Below, in pieces: positions 54,144 to 64,000 of a stretch of DNA of 64,000 nucleotides. The notes under the pieces were generated by a model. It did no database searches, was not told the DNA's origin, and was given only the letters and a program-made list of their open reading frames with translations. Both the position numbers and the translations under genes were made by a program. Location: positions 90,081 through 154,080 of the forward strand of contig JAHBMJ010003042.1 in the NCBI GenBank assembly GCA_018398765.1, given 5' to 3'. The stretch comes from Chromera velia (taxonomy: Eukaryota > Sar > Chromeraceae). Positions within the stretch are counted from its first letter, which is position 1; the number at the start of each line of letters is the position of its first letter.

Positions 54144-55321
54144 GGCTTAAATTTCCATAACTTTTGAAGTCACTTTTTTGCATCCTAAATATTAGTCTAC
54201 ATCTTTTCTAACTGATGATGATGATTGACAGTTAAATTTTAGACCTAGCTAAGGCAGATCCCAAATAGGGTCCGACGCGTGTATACGCTTTTCTTGGACG
54301 CCGCACGTCGAGCGCTCGGCATTGGGGCAGGAGGCCAATCCTCCAAACATTAATCCTATCCTATCCTATAGGATTTCAAGTTACTAACTAGTTTTCTAAC
54401 AATTTTTCTAACATCTTTTTTATATATTGTTTCATGTTTTTTGCAGGGGGCCCGGGTATAGATTATACATATAGGATCACATTCTTGACCTAGTTCCTAG
54501 CCTAGTTCTTGACGCTAGTTAATTTATGATACTGTCTGTAGTACTCTAAGTAGTCCTGCATGTCTGTCGGTCTGTCTGTCTCTCTCTCTCTCTCTCTCTG
54601 TGTATATCTCTACGTACATGTCTGGCATTTTCTGTTTGAGCGAGTGTTTGAGCCTCTTTCTCTCTAACTTGCTTTGCGTTTATCCTGCAAGTCTATGTCT
54701 GCATGTCTCTGCGCATCTGGGTGTTTGTCTGCATGTCTGAGACTCAAATTTGCATGCGTCCATCGCTTAAGTCTATGTCTGTCTCTCAGTGTCTCTGGGA
54801 TCTGTGTCTGTGTTTATCTGCACGGGTGTGTGTCTGTCTGTTCCCCCCCCTTGTTTGTGTCTTTTCTGGCCATGTCTGTGTGTGCCTGTGTTTGCGTGTG
54901 CGCCCGTCTGACTCTCTGTCTGTGCCTGTCTAGCAGCAAAGAGCACTTTTTCCCGCGCGCGTGCAGTTGCGTGGGTGGATGTCTAGACTTTGGGGCAGAA
55001 GGAGCCAGTGACTTCTTCGCATCTGCATTCTCCTTCCCTCTCCCTCTCTCTCCCCAACCCCCCCCCTCTTTCCTCTCTCACTTTTATGTTGATAGAGGGA
55101 CGCTCTTGGAACTGTGAATCTGCTGATGGGAGCTTGTGTGTCAGATCCTTGCAAGAGCCTAATATTTCTGACAAAGGTGAAATGCAACACAAAAAACATA
55201 ATGGGGATCGCTCAGTTGGAACAGCCCTTCCATTTCTGCCGTGTCTACCCGCTTGTAAATCCCTATTTAATCCAATCATTCAACTGATCAACCATTCACA
55301 GTCAGTCTCTTCTCAATCCAC
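54144..55321. other. AT-rich DNA then low-complexity pyrimidine DNA, no gene
   Basis: 54144-54540 is AT-rich with a retroposon tail. 54540-55321 is TCTG/TG-rich, with ORFs that are only microsatellite translations. The part nearest 55321 is likely VMA21 3' UTR. Confidence 0.55.
54300..54375 (+). mobile_element. Retroposon 3' tail with hairpin and ATCCT repeat (family C)
   Basis: GC-rich segment ending in an AGGAGGCCAATCCTCC stem-loop, ACATTA and an (ATCCT)n tail. It resembles 52650-52700, which has a related hairpin arm and a TATCT/TATCC tail. Confidence 0.5.
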
Positions 55322-55873
55322 TCATTCTCTTTTTGATTTGTCAGGGTCTCCTGCAGCGCCATCTGGACTCGGTGATCGCTGATCCCTTCCTCCTCCTTCT
55401 CCTGCTGCTTCTGCTTGTGACAGACCTGCCCCCCTGCCAGCATCTATTCGTGAGGTCCCCGCAGCTACCCTGAGGGAAGGAGACGGCCGTGTCCCTTCCG
55501 TCCTGCCCTCCGGTTGTTCTTCCAACACCTCGAGATACGCAATGTAGCAGTACCCAGCAAGGATGACATTCACTGTGAAGGCGGCAGAAAATCCGGCGAT
55601 CATCAGCGCATTCTTCTTCTCCCACGAACCGAAACGTTGAGAAAAGTGCAGGACAGAAAAGAATGTTATAAAAGGAAGAGTTAGTACTAGCACGGAAGTC
55701 ACAACAAATTTGTATGCGACCGCACGATTGGCCGCATGGCTTAATAGCGAGAGGGGATGGGGAGAGCGAGCCGTTTGCCTGGCTCTAGAAGCAGAACTTG
55801 CAGAGGCTCCGGAGACGGCGGTACTGTCTGCGGACACCAACGGCGTCCTCTCAGTGGGTGCGATGCCACTCAT
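55322..55873 (-). CDS. VMA21: VMA21-like V-ATPase assembly membrane protein
   Basis: Single-exon, 183 residues. The core has two transmembrane helices, at about 53-76 (YKFVVTSVLVLTLPFITFFS) and 89-113 (LMIAGFSAAFTVNVILAGYC), joined by a short polar loop. The layout and the signature LxLPF in helix 1 and NVILAGYCYIAYLE at the end of helix 2 match VMA21, the ER chaperone that assembles the V-ATPase Vo sector. The N-terminus is Ser/Ala-rich with TERTPLVSAD, and the C-terminal 65 residues are Gly/Arg/Pro-rich and disordered, longer than in yeast or human. The usual dilysine ER signal is not present; the end KSKRE is basic. The single exon contrasts with the intron-rich neighbours. Confidence 0.85.
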   Translation of the reverse strand: MSGIAPTERTPLVSADSTAVSGASASSASRARQTARSPHPLSLLSHAANRAVAYKFVVTSVLVLTLPFITFFSVLHFSQRFGSWEKKNALMIAGFSAAFTVNVILAGYCYIAYLEVLEEQPEGRTEGTRPSPSLRVAAGTSRIDAGRGAGLSQAEAAGEGGGRDQRSPSPDGAAGDPDKSKRE

Positions 55874-56479
55874 TTTCGTCCTTGAATTGATACTGAGACG
55901 AACGCCCCTCCGGAAGATTTCCTTTACCTCCTTGACAGACGGAGTAGCCTTCGAACAAAGTACATTACTACATGTGTCGAAGACGGCTCAAGATTGCTGA
56001 AGGATGCTGAAGGTAATGTCCAGTTTTTTTTGTGAACAGTCCGACAGGTTTCAGTCTTAATTCTCGCAGAGATTCGATGGCCCCGGAAAGCGTAGCGTGG
56101 GGCATGTCGCCGCATGTGTGGGGCACTGCAAAAACCCGCGCCAATGTTTTGGTAACTTACCTTAAAAATTTCTCTCTATATAAGCCGGCCCCCGCAATTA
56201 CTCTGAAGCTTTTTGAACATCATTTTCCTCCGAAACTCAAGTTCACTTTACTTCACTTCAGTTGTACAACTCAATCTGCACACTGCATGGCAATTGTTGA
56301 ATGAATGGTTGGCGAGTTCCCCGTCTCTCTGAGTAATAATGTTGTATATAGTGTTGCAAAAGAGGAGCATGCATAAAAAGGCATCCCGACATGCACCGCT
56401 CACGACGCCTCGAAAGAGAAGAACTTTTGTATATGTCCCTCTTTCGACGCCAGACTCGACAACGGGAGTACCAACCACT

Positions 56480-56527
56480 ACCCACCACATGCAATAACGT
56501 CGGCGCGCAGCGCACGCCCACTCTCAT
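56480..56527. repeat. Repeat family D fragment, second copy
   Basis: Matches 46911-46959 with about 4 changes in 48 bp. It ends just before the TA target of the foldback MITE. Confidence 0.7.
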
Positions 56528-56532
56528 GTATA

Positions 56533-56717
56533 TTATCATAAACAGTGAGGATGAGATAATTCTGTCTGCAAAACTCCGCGTGCAAAAGCCGCGTACAAAA
56601 GTTTTTGAAACAAAATTTGCTATTTGCGTATACGGATTTCACTAAAAAACTTTTGCACACGGCTTTTGCGCACGGACTTTTGCAGACGAAATTATCTCAT
56701 CCTCACTGTCTGTGATA

Positions 56718-56718
<1 letters not shown>
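56533..56718. mobile_element. Foldback MITE with ~75-bp inverted arms and TA target duplication
   Basis: The two halves are inverted copies of each other for about 75 bp: left TTATCATAAACAGTGAGGAT, right complement TTATCACAGACAGTGAGGAT. The centre is a short AT-rich spacer. TA flanks both sides (56531-56532 and 56719-56720). It is non-coding. TA duplication and full-length palindromy point to a Tc1/mariner-mobilised or related MITE, which is inference. Confidence 0.88.
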
Positions 56719-56752
<34 letters not shown>

Positions 56753-57221
56753 GGGACTATATTTTATGGTCGTTTTTATTAGATGCAAATGCTAGGCCTA
56801 CCAATATTTTGGTTCTGTTCTCGCACTGGTTGAAACGTCTTTTCCCTTCAAGTCTGATGTGACAGTCCTTGGACTTTGTTAGATTTTGTATAACTTTATA
56901 CTCGGTCGGTATATCTCTATCTTCTGTAAGTTTGGATTCCGATTAATTCCGATGCTGATAGCTGTACATTGCATTGATTGTAGTGACTAGCACTGACTAG
57001 CAGTGATCACTGACCACCACAGCGGCTTTATAGTGCACTATAGCGTATACATACAGCCTGAGACCACTATATTTTTGGTTTAGATCCGCCCCTCATATAT
57101 GGGGATGCGGCATGCATAACAAAAACCTCGATCATCATATTTTTGGCTTATTCTATGGCTTTTAATTTCATTAGCATTTAGAATTTTTTAATTAATATTG
57201 TTTTCTACTGTTTTTATAATT

Positions 57222-57300
57222 GATTGATTGATTGATTGATTGATTGATGCCAAACTCTAGGTGGAGTTAGAACTCCCGGGCGGCGCATATATGCATGGGT
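57222..57300 (-). mobile_element. Retroposon 3' tail with hairpin and AATC repeat (family B)
   Basis: Read on the minus strand: CCGCCCGGGAGTTCTAACTC, then a segment ending TTTGGCATC and an (AATC)n tail. Layout and flanking words match 17385-17454, while the stem bases have changed together (GGAG...CTCC kept). Confidence 0.5.
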
Positions 57301-57358
57301 CTGTTCAATTATGCCAGCTGCAAGCTAAGTGGACGACAGTTATTTGAACTTAATCTAA

Positions 57359-58162
57359 TCAATCATTTACTACAATATGGTGAGAAATCATAAAGAGGAG
57401 AGAGGGTTGAGAGTGCAAGAGCGATGTGATGAACTTGCGAACCCCCAGATCAGAAAAGGAGGCAGATGCAAAGGGTGAGTCACAACGAGTGAAGCGGTCT
57501 GATTGAATTAATACCAACCACTGCAAAAAGCCTTGTTCGGCAGTCCATCGGGGGCAGACAGAAAGCCGATGAATAAAATCATCTACACACCGGCAGCAGG
57601 CTTCAAAGGTGCACAGCTTTCTATCAGAGCAACCAATAGGCAGCCCACCTTGCCCACCCATCTGGCCGCCCATCGGGTTATATGTCAGCATACGTAAAAA
57701 AGAAAAGATCGAGCCATCCGTAACCGACAGGGCAGAACGGGGAAGGGCAGAGAGAGAAGGAACACCGGAGGATGACTTGCTACACAGGAGGAAGACAAAC
57801 ATACGGCGGGAGGACGGGAAGTTGCGCTGCAGAGGGGTGAGTCTAGCAAGGAGGGGAAAGTGAGAGGAAGATTGCCTATCGTCCTCAGAAGCCTTCATGC
57901 ATTCCTTTGCAACTGTCTGTCTCACCTTGCCCTTGAAGAAAAGTGAGCCGGTGTCTTGTGCCCTACGACTATTCTGCCCGCGTTGGGAAGACAAATCGGG
58001 CTCGACCCTCAGCGAGCGGACAGAAATCAAGTCAGCCCAACGAAGCAGCCTGTCTATAGATCTTATGAATTGTTGGCAGCAGTTATTCTTCCAGGCACGC
58101 AACATGGCTGCAGGAATAGTGTGTGTTGTGATGGAAAGAGAGTGCCACCAGTCAGTTTTCAA
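57359..58162 (-). CDS. Hypothetical 267-residue single-exon ORF
   Basis: Longest intron-free ORF of the right part, in a GC-balanced block between two AT-rich islands. It is rich in Ser, Arg and Leu, with paired cysteines in CCRCVDDFIHRLSVCPRW. There is no signal peptide, membrane helix or known motif. Lack of introns, unlike most neighbours, and its isolated GC block could mean a retrocopy, a repeat-derived ORF or chance. Upstream of its ATG lies AT-rich DNA without a recognisable promoter. Confidence 0.35.
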   Translation of the reverse strand: MKTDWWHSLSITTHTIPAAMLRAWKNNCCQQFIRSIDRLLRWADLISVRSLRVEPDLSSQRGQNSRRAQDTGSLFFKGKVRQTVAKECMKASEDDRQSSSHFPLLARLTPLQRNFPSSRRMFVFLLCSKSSSGVPSLSALPRSALSVTDGSIFSFLRMLTYNPMGGQMGGQGGLPIGCSDRKLCTFEACCRCVDDFIHRLSVCPRWTAEQGFLQWLVLIQSDRFTRCDSPFASASFSDLGVRKFITSLLHSQPSLLFMISHHIVVND

Positions 58163-60246
58163 GTATTTGCAAGTTTCTAGCTTGAAAACGCGCTTTATAC
58201 TTCTAGCTATATTTTCATTTCGATCCTTTTACAATGTTTTACACCCTCTTTTCCTCAGATACCTAGCACAAATACATGCAATGGATGCATATATGGTTTT
58301 ATTAACAGTTTTAATTAAAACAACGTTTTTATTAATTGCAATGCTCAATTAATTGATCGGAAACCTAAATAAACTTAAAATACAATTGAATCACCCGTCG
58401 AATAGCATGTCTATATTTCATAAGTAATCTTTTATGGGTTCTTTATTTTAACTTTTAAGTCCACTTAAATTGTGTGACTTAATGGCATACCTCTGTTACT
58501 GACCCTTAGCTGAAGGTTGTCAACATACATTGACATGTATGTAAATGCAAACATGAATGTCAATGCAATTAGTCACCCAAGCGAAAGTAGTCAGGCGAAT
58601 CACCACACAACAAGAAGAAGTGACTTTCAGAGAAGATAAGATCGATGGGAGAAAAATAGTTTGCATGAAGGAGCATCGTTCCCACGCATGAAACAAACGG
58701 GGACACAAACATGCAGCTACGTGTAGATCGACATGGAACTCGACTGTCCCCCCGGCAGAAACCCATCGATCCGGTTTGGGGCCTGACTTCCTTCCTTGAA
58801 AATCATTGTCGTCCTCTTGGGTATCTACAGGAGTAGAAAGCCAAAAACTCCACACAGGACCGTTTTGTGTGCCCACACGGGTAAGCAGTCCCAGTGCTTC
58901 TACGAAAAACGAACTAAGTCACTTCCCCTCCTTTCCTTTCCCTTTCGTACATGTCCGCAGCGACTCAAGCGTACGCTTTTGAGGTCATGCGCAGCTTCGC
59001 CATCAGCGCATGCAATACGCAGTGAACAAAAACAAAATTTTCGATCTTTCCTTCCTTTCAATCAGCCTAGCTGTTGCGCAGATCCGATCGCTTTTTGGTT
59101 GCAAGCTTTCGCACAAGCAGACGCGACCAAATGCCTGTTTCCTGTTTTTTTTTTTTCTCTTTCGTTCTTCCTTCTATCTATGTCCCATCTGTCTGTCTGT
59201 CCGTCTACCTGCCTGTTTATGTATGGTCCTATCTTTCCACCTGCACGTCTGTCTTTGGTCGTTCAGTTGCACCCGATTCATCCGATTCGTTAGTCTGTCG
59301 GTCAGTGATTCAGTCGGGCCGGTGTGATTGACACAGTCGACCAGGGGACAAGGGAGCCACCGACCGACCCACCGCTCCATTCCCTTCACAAAGCAAAGCT
59401 AGCTAGCGAGCGAACGATGACTTCTCTCTGTCAAATTCTGTCCACTCTACCTTGCACACCGCAACTGCTGAGCTCTATATTGAGGACGAAGACGCGACAT
59501 GGAGACCAATTTTCTTTACCTCTGCATCCTGCCAGAAGGCAAGCTGGAAGGAAAAAAAGATCGTCCCCTAGCTGCCGGCACTTCGAACTCACTCATTTAC
59601 TTTGACGGACTAAACTCGAGCCCTGACCTCCATGCAGGTTCCGATCCACCCCCCCCCTTCCCCCTCTCATTTTCTGGAGACATTATACAGGAACATCTAC
59701 CATGTGTGTGTTTTCTCTCTATGGTCAGGAACCAGCCGATGGGGCGGTCACTGCAACCAAGTCGGATTCTATGTGGGTTGAAAGAAAGAAGAAGACGAAA
59801 GAAGGGAGGAAAAAACTGGTAGATCTCAGACGCAAAGAAAACGAAACGCGCGCTGAGATCACGCAACCCGTCTCTTTTTTTCTGCAAGCAGCCAAAAAAA
59901 GCAGTCTTCCAGCTAGCGAGATGTTCAAGCAAGAAGCTGTCTCAAACCTTACGGCAAGGACGCTGCTACAGGATGTCAATCGCCGACTCCTTTCGACAGT
60001 CGCACATAGATGTAAAAGCGCGTACTCTCTCACCCACATGTGTACGCAAGCATTCCCTTCCCCAGACGGCGTGGGGACACCTCCTCACCTAAACATGCAT
60101 TCAGCTTCTCTTCCTGCTTGCTGTCCAAATCCCCTTCCTCCCTGCCTTTACCAACTTAGCTGATCGATGTGAACAGCAAGCAGCCTCCCCTCACTTCCTC
60201 TCCCCCTGCTGTTCCCTCCTAGCTCTCGTTCCCTGACCCCCCCATG

Positions 60247-60334
60247 ACTTCTTCGTACGCAAGTAAGCAAAAGCATTTTTCTTTCTGAAGACTTCTTCGT
60301 ACGCAAGTCAGCAAAAGCATTTTTCTTTCTGAAG
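60247..60334. repeat. Two tandem copies of a 44-bp unit
   Basis: 60247-60290 is repeated at 60291-60334 with one base difference (GTAAGC versus GTCAGC). This is a recent local duplication. Confidence 0.95.
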
Positions 60335-60611
60335 TTTTGAGCAGCAGTCAGTCGTCATCAATTACCGAAGGTTGTCTGTCCCCGTGGCGTCGCTCCTTCA
60401 GAAGTTGCACACGAAGGAAGGCTGCTTTGTCTTTCTTGCACACGGAGGAAGACTGGTTTCTCTTTGCTCTCTTCTCTCGCGCGCGCGACCCCTCTTCCCT
60501 GCTGTAAGAAACAACCGGGCCCTTCTCTTTTGTGTTCATTCCGGCCAACCTGGTCCGAAATTGCCGTGATCTTTTTGACTTTTCGGTTCTCAGTAAATCA
60601 CCTTCCCTCAC

Positions 60612-60612
<1 letters not shown>

Positions 60613-60643
<31 letters not shown>
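60613..60643. repeat. CA dinucleotide microsatellite
   Basis: Uninterrupted (CA)n. Confidence 0.95.
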
Positions 60644-60645
<2 letters not shown>

Positions 60646-63048
60646 GTGCAGCACGACTACTCAGACACGGAACATGCGACAAGGGCATGAGGCAAAGAAA
60701 TGAAAAGAAGGAAGCGTGAGGAGGGGGGGAAAAGCGGAACGATGCAGAGAAACAGGGTGAACCGGGTGGAGAGAACCCTTTTGAAGAAGACGGAACTAAA
60801 AGCAGTTACAGGTGGAGGCAAGAGTTTGCCTGTACGAAAATGGAACTCTGCATGAGCTTGTCACAGGATGGGTGTACGAGGAACAGATATTTCATTTTTT
60901 ATTGGCACAAGAACGAGCCGGGAGAGACAAAACATATATAGAGAGATACACAACCAACCACATATGAATGAATCTACATATGCAAGCAAGCGATAGGGGG
61001 GGACAGAGTGCGGGGATCTCTCTCTGCACTTCTTCTGGTCAGTCGCTGCTTGTCCGTCTGCAACTTGGATTCCCTCCCGTTCACTACTTCCTTTGTCTGG
61101 TTGAATTGTGTGCCCGTTCTTCGCGTCGGCCGAGCTGTCTTTTTTCCATTCGGACGCTTGGTCATTCCTCGCCTGACGAGAAGGAGAGGAAGGAGGGAGG
61201 GGGGAAAGAAGAAGACGACTTGGAAGAAAGCGGCAGAACGAGAACGGAAAAACATTCTGAATTCTGCCCGCCCTTCCCTTCATTCTCGGATTGTTTCGAA
61301 ACGAAACGAACCATGTGGCCGGCAAGGCCCTCTCAGGCGACTGACCGATTCACGAGTTTTAAAAAGAGGCAGAAGACAAGAGAAGAGGACACACGGTGAA
61401 AGAAAGAGAATAGAGGGCCGACCGACAAAGGAGACGACGAAGAAAAGGAGAGGCCCCTCCGAGCTTCAACATCTTCTTTCTGCCTTCCCCTTTTGTCATG
61501 CGTACACCCTCTGCTCCTACCGACCGTCCTCGTTTTTCTTTTTTCTCTTTTCCTTTCCTTCCCTTTCCTTTCCCGCTGTTACAGTCCTGTCCAGGATGCA
61601 AAAGTCCGCAGACGGGAGGGAACACAGACAGAGTACTTCTGTGTCGAGACAGAAATCAGCTGACAGACGGCAGGCCTTTTCATCAAATCGATCGATCGAC
61701 CGATCGGGTAGGTGAGCCAGCTGTTCTTTTTGAAGACCAATGATCCCTACCTGAATCTTAATTGAATTTCGACCTCACGTCATGCGTGCATGAATTTCAC
61801 CCCTGCTGATTACTGAATGTCTACTTGCTGTGAAAGACACCCTGACTTCGTGCAAGGGATTTTCCTTGATTTCTCTTCTGACGTGTCAGTTTGTGCAGGT
61901 CTCCCTGCTTCTTCTTTTTGCCTTCGCGTATATCTAGACGATCCCTTTCCCGTGTGTGCGTCTGTCTCTGCAATGCTGGGGCCGAGGTTCGATCGAGACC
62001 ACGAGGGCAAAACCAATTAGTGAATGAAGGGATGAATGAATTGAAGGATGCATGTAAATGAAGGAATGGGTGGATAAGGGGATGGATGGAAGAATGAGAG
62101 AATGAGCTGATAAATGAATGACGAAATCGATTCGCTGGCGGCAGAACGTGCCTACCGAATGCAGATGAAGACAAGACGAGGAGAAGGAAAGACAAGGACG
62201 GGAAGTGAAAGTACTTTCGCAGTCCCGAAAGAGAGATATTTTTTGCCCCCCAACACACGAACCGAGCGCTAGAGCCAGAAGAAGACCGCACCGAAGAGAA
62301 AAGAAGAGAAGAGAAGGAAAGGAGAAAGAAGGCGGCGCAGATGGAGAGAGAAAGGTACAGATGGGTACTGACTCGGGTCATTCAGGGAAAGGCAACCGCA
62401 GGGGCATGAAAGAAACAGAATCCATAGACACCCCCCCCCTTTCCTGCCGGAGCTATAAGCCATGACAAGAACAGAAAAAGAAAGGACAGCGAAAGAGAAG
62501 AATGCGACCCTTCTCACAGAAATAAAACATGAGGCAGGAAGAAGAGAGACAACGGGAGAGAGTCTTGTCGTCTCCCATGCAGATCTCCCAGTCTCCCTTC
62601 TGCCCTTCAACTCGAAAGATCCTTCACTGCCTTTTCAGCTGACATTTGTATTGGAAAGCTGCAACAGCATCAGCAGCCAGGTACAGCAAGAAACTGTCAA
62701 AATTGTCGAACATGACCTCAATAAATCAAATGAGGCGCACGGACATGCTTACACGCTTTTGCCCACCCAACCAACCCACACACTGTCCAACACGAACATA
62801 CACGATTGAACCAGAACACGCACTCGCATTGCACCATTCCAGCGTTTTTCATCAAGACGCACTGACACACACTCACGCGCATGAGATTTACAGAACATCA
62901 CATTCTTACCCCCCGCCCGATCCGACAGAGAGATCCCGGGCTGGTTGGAAGCCACCCCGTTTTCCCTGTCTGCCAGATCGATAGACACTTTGGACTGTTG
63001 CTTTTCAAGCAGAATGCATGGATTGATGTTGCTTAAACGACACACTTT

Positions 63049-63471
63049 TCATCTTTCCCTCCTGTTCCCGTTCTGCACCCTCGCTCCCTGATCTTCTGCA
63101 CCGTCTTCAAGAATCTGATTGTGACGGTCAAGACTGAAAGTGTAAACAGGCTGCTCATTATATGGACATGTGAAAGGACCACCATCGTCCCATTCGCCTT
63201 GACGGGAGGGAACGAATGATTGCACCTTCGCCACCGTAGTTCGCACGCAGGACGAGTCTCCTTGACGAGAGAAACCTCTCACGGCATTTTCTCTCTTTGC
63301 CTGTTTGCTTTTAGAATCTTCTTCGCTTCCGACATTTGTTTGTGTAACTTGTACATGTCCTTTCACTTCCTTTTCCATTCGTTCACGTGGCCAGCCAGCC
63401 AGCAAATCTTCAGACGCAGCTGGTTTTACCGACAGGCGTGTCCACAATTCCCTCCAGCAATTCCCCTTCAC
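63049..63471 (-). CDS. Possible coding segment, unrecognised
   Basis: 140-codon ORF whose central part (SFVPSRQGEWDDGGPFTCPY, then an Asp/Glu/Gln-rich end) has a more protein-like composition than its surroundings. No family, signal or membrane helix was seen, and the plus strand is also open here. It may be one exon of a gene continuing beyond the window, or chance. Confidence 0.22.
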   Translation of the reverse strand: MKGNCWRELWTRLSVKPAASEDLLAGWPRERMEKEVKGHVQVTQTNVGSEEDSKSKQAKRENAVRGFSRQGDSSCVRTTVAKVQSFVPSRQGEWDDGGPFTCPYNEQPVYTFSLDRHNQILEDGAEDQGARVQNGNRRER

Positions 63472-64000
63472 CCCTCCCGCCCGGAGTTTTTGCCAATTCT
63501 CGATTGCATGAAATCAAAAGAAATGAGACGGATAGCGTGCCTGCCATTAGTTCGTTCCGACTGCTCCAATTCTGTCAACATGTGGCTTTCTCAAATTTGG
63601 ACATACAATTCTCTCGGTCGGATTACAACCACTGCTTGCTCACAAAATTCAGACAGACAGACAGACAGACAGTGCCACTCAGCGCTACCTGTTTTCCTCC
63701 CTCTCTTTCTTCTTCTTCTTTCTCTCTTTCCTTTTCTTCCTGTTTTTGCTTGCCTGTTTTTCTTTCTGTTGTCCTCTCGCTCTGTCTGAGACTGCCAATC
63801 ATATATACGCAGGGAACAAGTCTGTGTGATACTCTTCAAGCAAACAAGCGAGCGTGCTTGCAGGAAGGTGAAAGACAGGCCGGACGAAACTGAAGTAGAG
63901 AGGGAGGCCAGGAAGCACAATGAGAAGAAGGACATGACGAAACTTAAGTAGAGAAGGAGGCGAGGAAGCAGGGAGAGAGGAAAGGGAAAAAATAATCAAG

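Larger units (their letters stand above)
55874..57358. other. VMA21 upstream region and AT-rich repeat island
   Basis: 55874-56250 is GC-balanced and probably the VMA21 promoter and leader, with a 15-bp word shared with the TTC1 upstream region (56077-56091). From 56450 on it holds repeat D, the foldback MITE, a TA microsatellite (56724-56750) and a family B tail. No gene was seen. Confidence 0.5.
58163..64000. other. Low-complexity stretch to the right edge, no firm gene
   Basis: 58163-58560 is AT-rich. At 58570-58800 the minus strand looks coding (FVSCVGTMLLHANYFSPIDL; FLLCGDSPDYFRLGD then stop), but the coherent segments lie in different frames, so it may be a decayed gene end. 58900-64000 alternates pyrimidine- and purine-rich tracts with ORFs of 60-240 codons lacking motifs or splice logic. 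These could be UTRs or introns of a gene centred beyond the window. Confidence 0.45.

Noticed and set aside
61008-61715. 235-codon plus-strand ORF
   Set aside because: Arg/Lys/Ser-rich with no motif; composition follows purine and pyrimidine tracts.

Overview
This is a nuclear window from a eukaryote. Genes are split by many GT-AG introns with pyrimidine-rich acceptors. Coding DNA is GC-balanced, and AT-rich islands between genes hold transposon debris. The gene set (multi-exon leucine-rich-repeat protein, HydE maturase with a mitochondrial-type leader, AAAP amino acid transporter, TTC1, VMA21) together with very abundant TGCATGC, an ApiAP2-type promoter word in apicomplexans, suggests a photosynthetic alveolate of the chromerid type, most likely Chromera velia. 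That assignment is inference; no ribosomal or organelle gene is present to prove it.

Layout. 1-1.1 kb: an unrecognised glycine-zipper gene, minus strand, interrupted and cut by the window edge. 1.1-3.7 kb: AT-rich, no gene. 3.9-8.7 kb (-): HydE, radical-SAM maturase of [FeFe]-hydrogenase, eight exons. 9.4-16.9 kb (+): LRR protein, head-to-head with HydE, with one reading-frame break. 16.9-19.6 kb: AT-rich repeats. 19.6-23.4 kb (+): TTC1-like TPR co-chaperone, seven exons, with an assembly gap in one intron. 26.2-28.8 kb (-): secreted or type I membrane protein of unknown function. 29.6-36.4 kb (+): AAAP transporter, twelve exons, with a very large loop insertion. 36.4-41.6 kb: mostly low complexity. 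41.6-46.6 kb (-): PB1-domain membrane protein, eight exons. 47.5-52.1 kb (+): unrecognised 318-residue protein, nine exons. 52.1-54.5 kb: LINE remnant and related retroposon tails. 55.3-55.9 kb (-): VMA21. 56-57.3 kb: foldback MITE and other repeats. 57.4-58.2 kb (-): doubtful ORF. 58.2-64 kb: low complexity, nothing firm.

The exon models were built by hand from splice sites and reading phase. For HydE, TTC1, AAAP, the type I protein, PB1 and the 318-residue gene, phases agree across every junction and the summed lengths are whole codon numbers. The genes do not form one pathway. They are unrelated housekeeping and lineage-specific genes, several arranged as divergent pairs. The most notable items are the mitochondrial-type HydE, the new architecture of the PB1 protein, the AAAP loop, two MITE families with clear target-site duplications, and a set of retroposon families that each end in a small hairpin plus their own simple-repeat tail.
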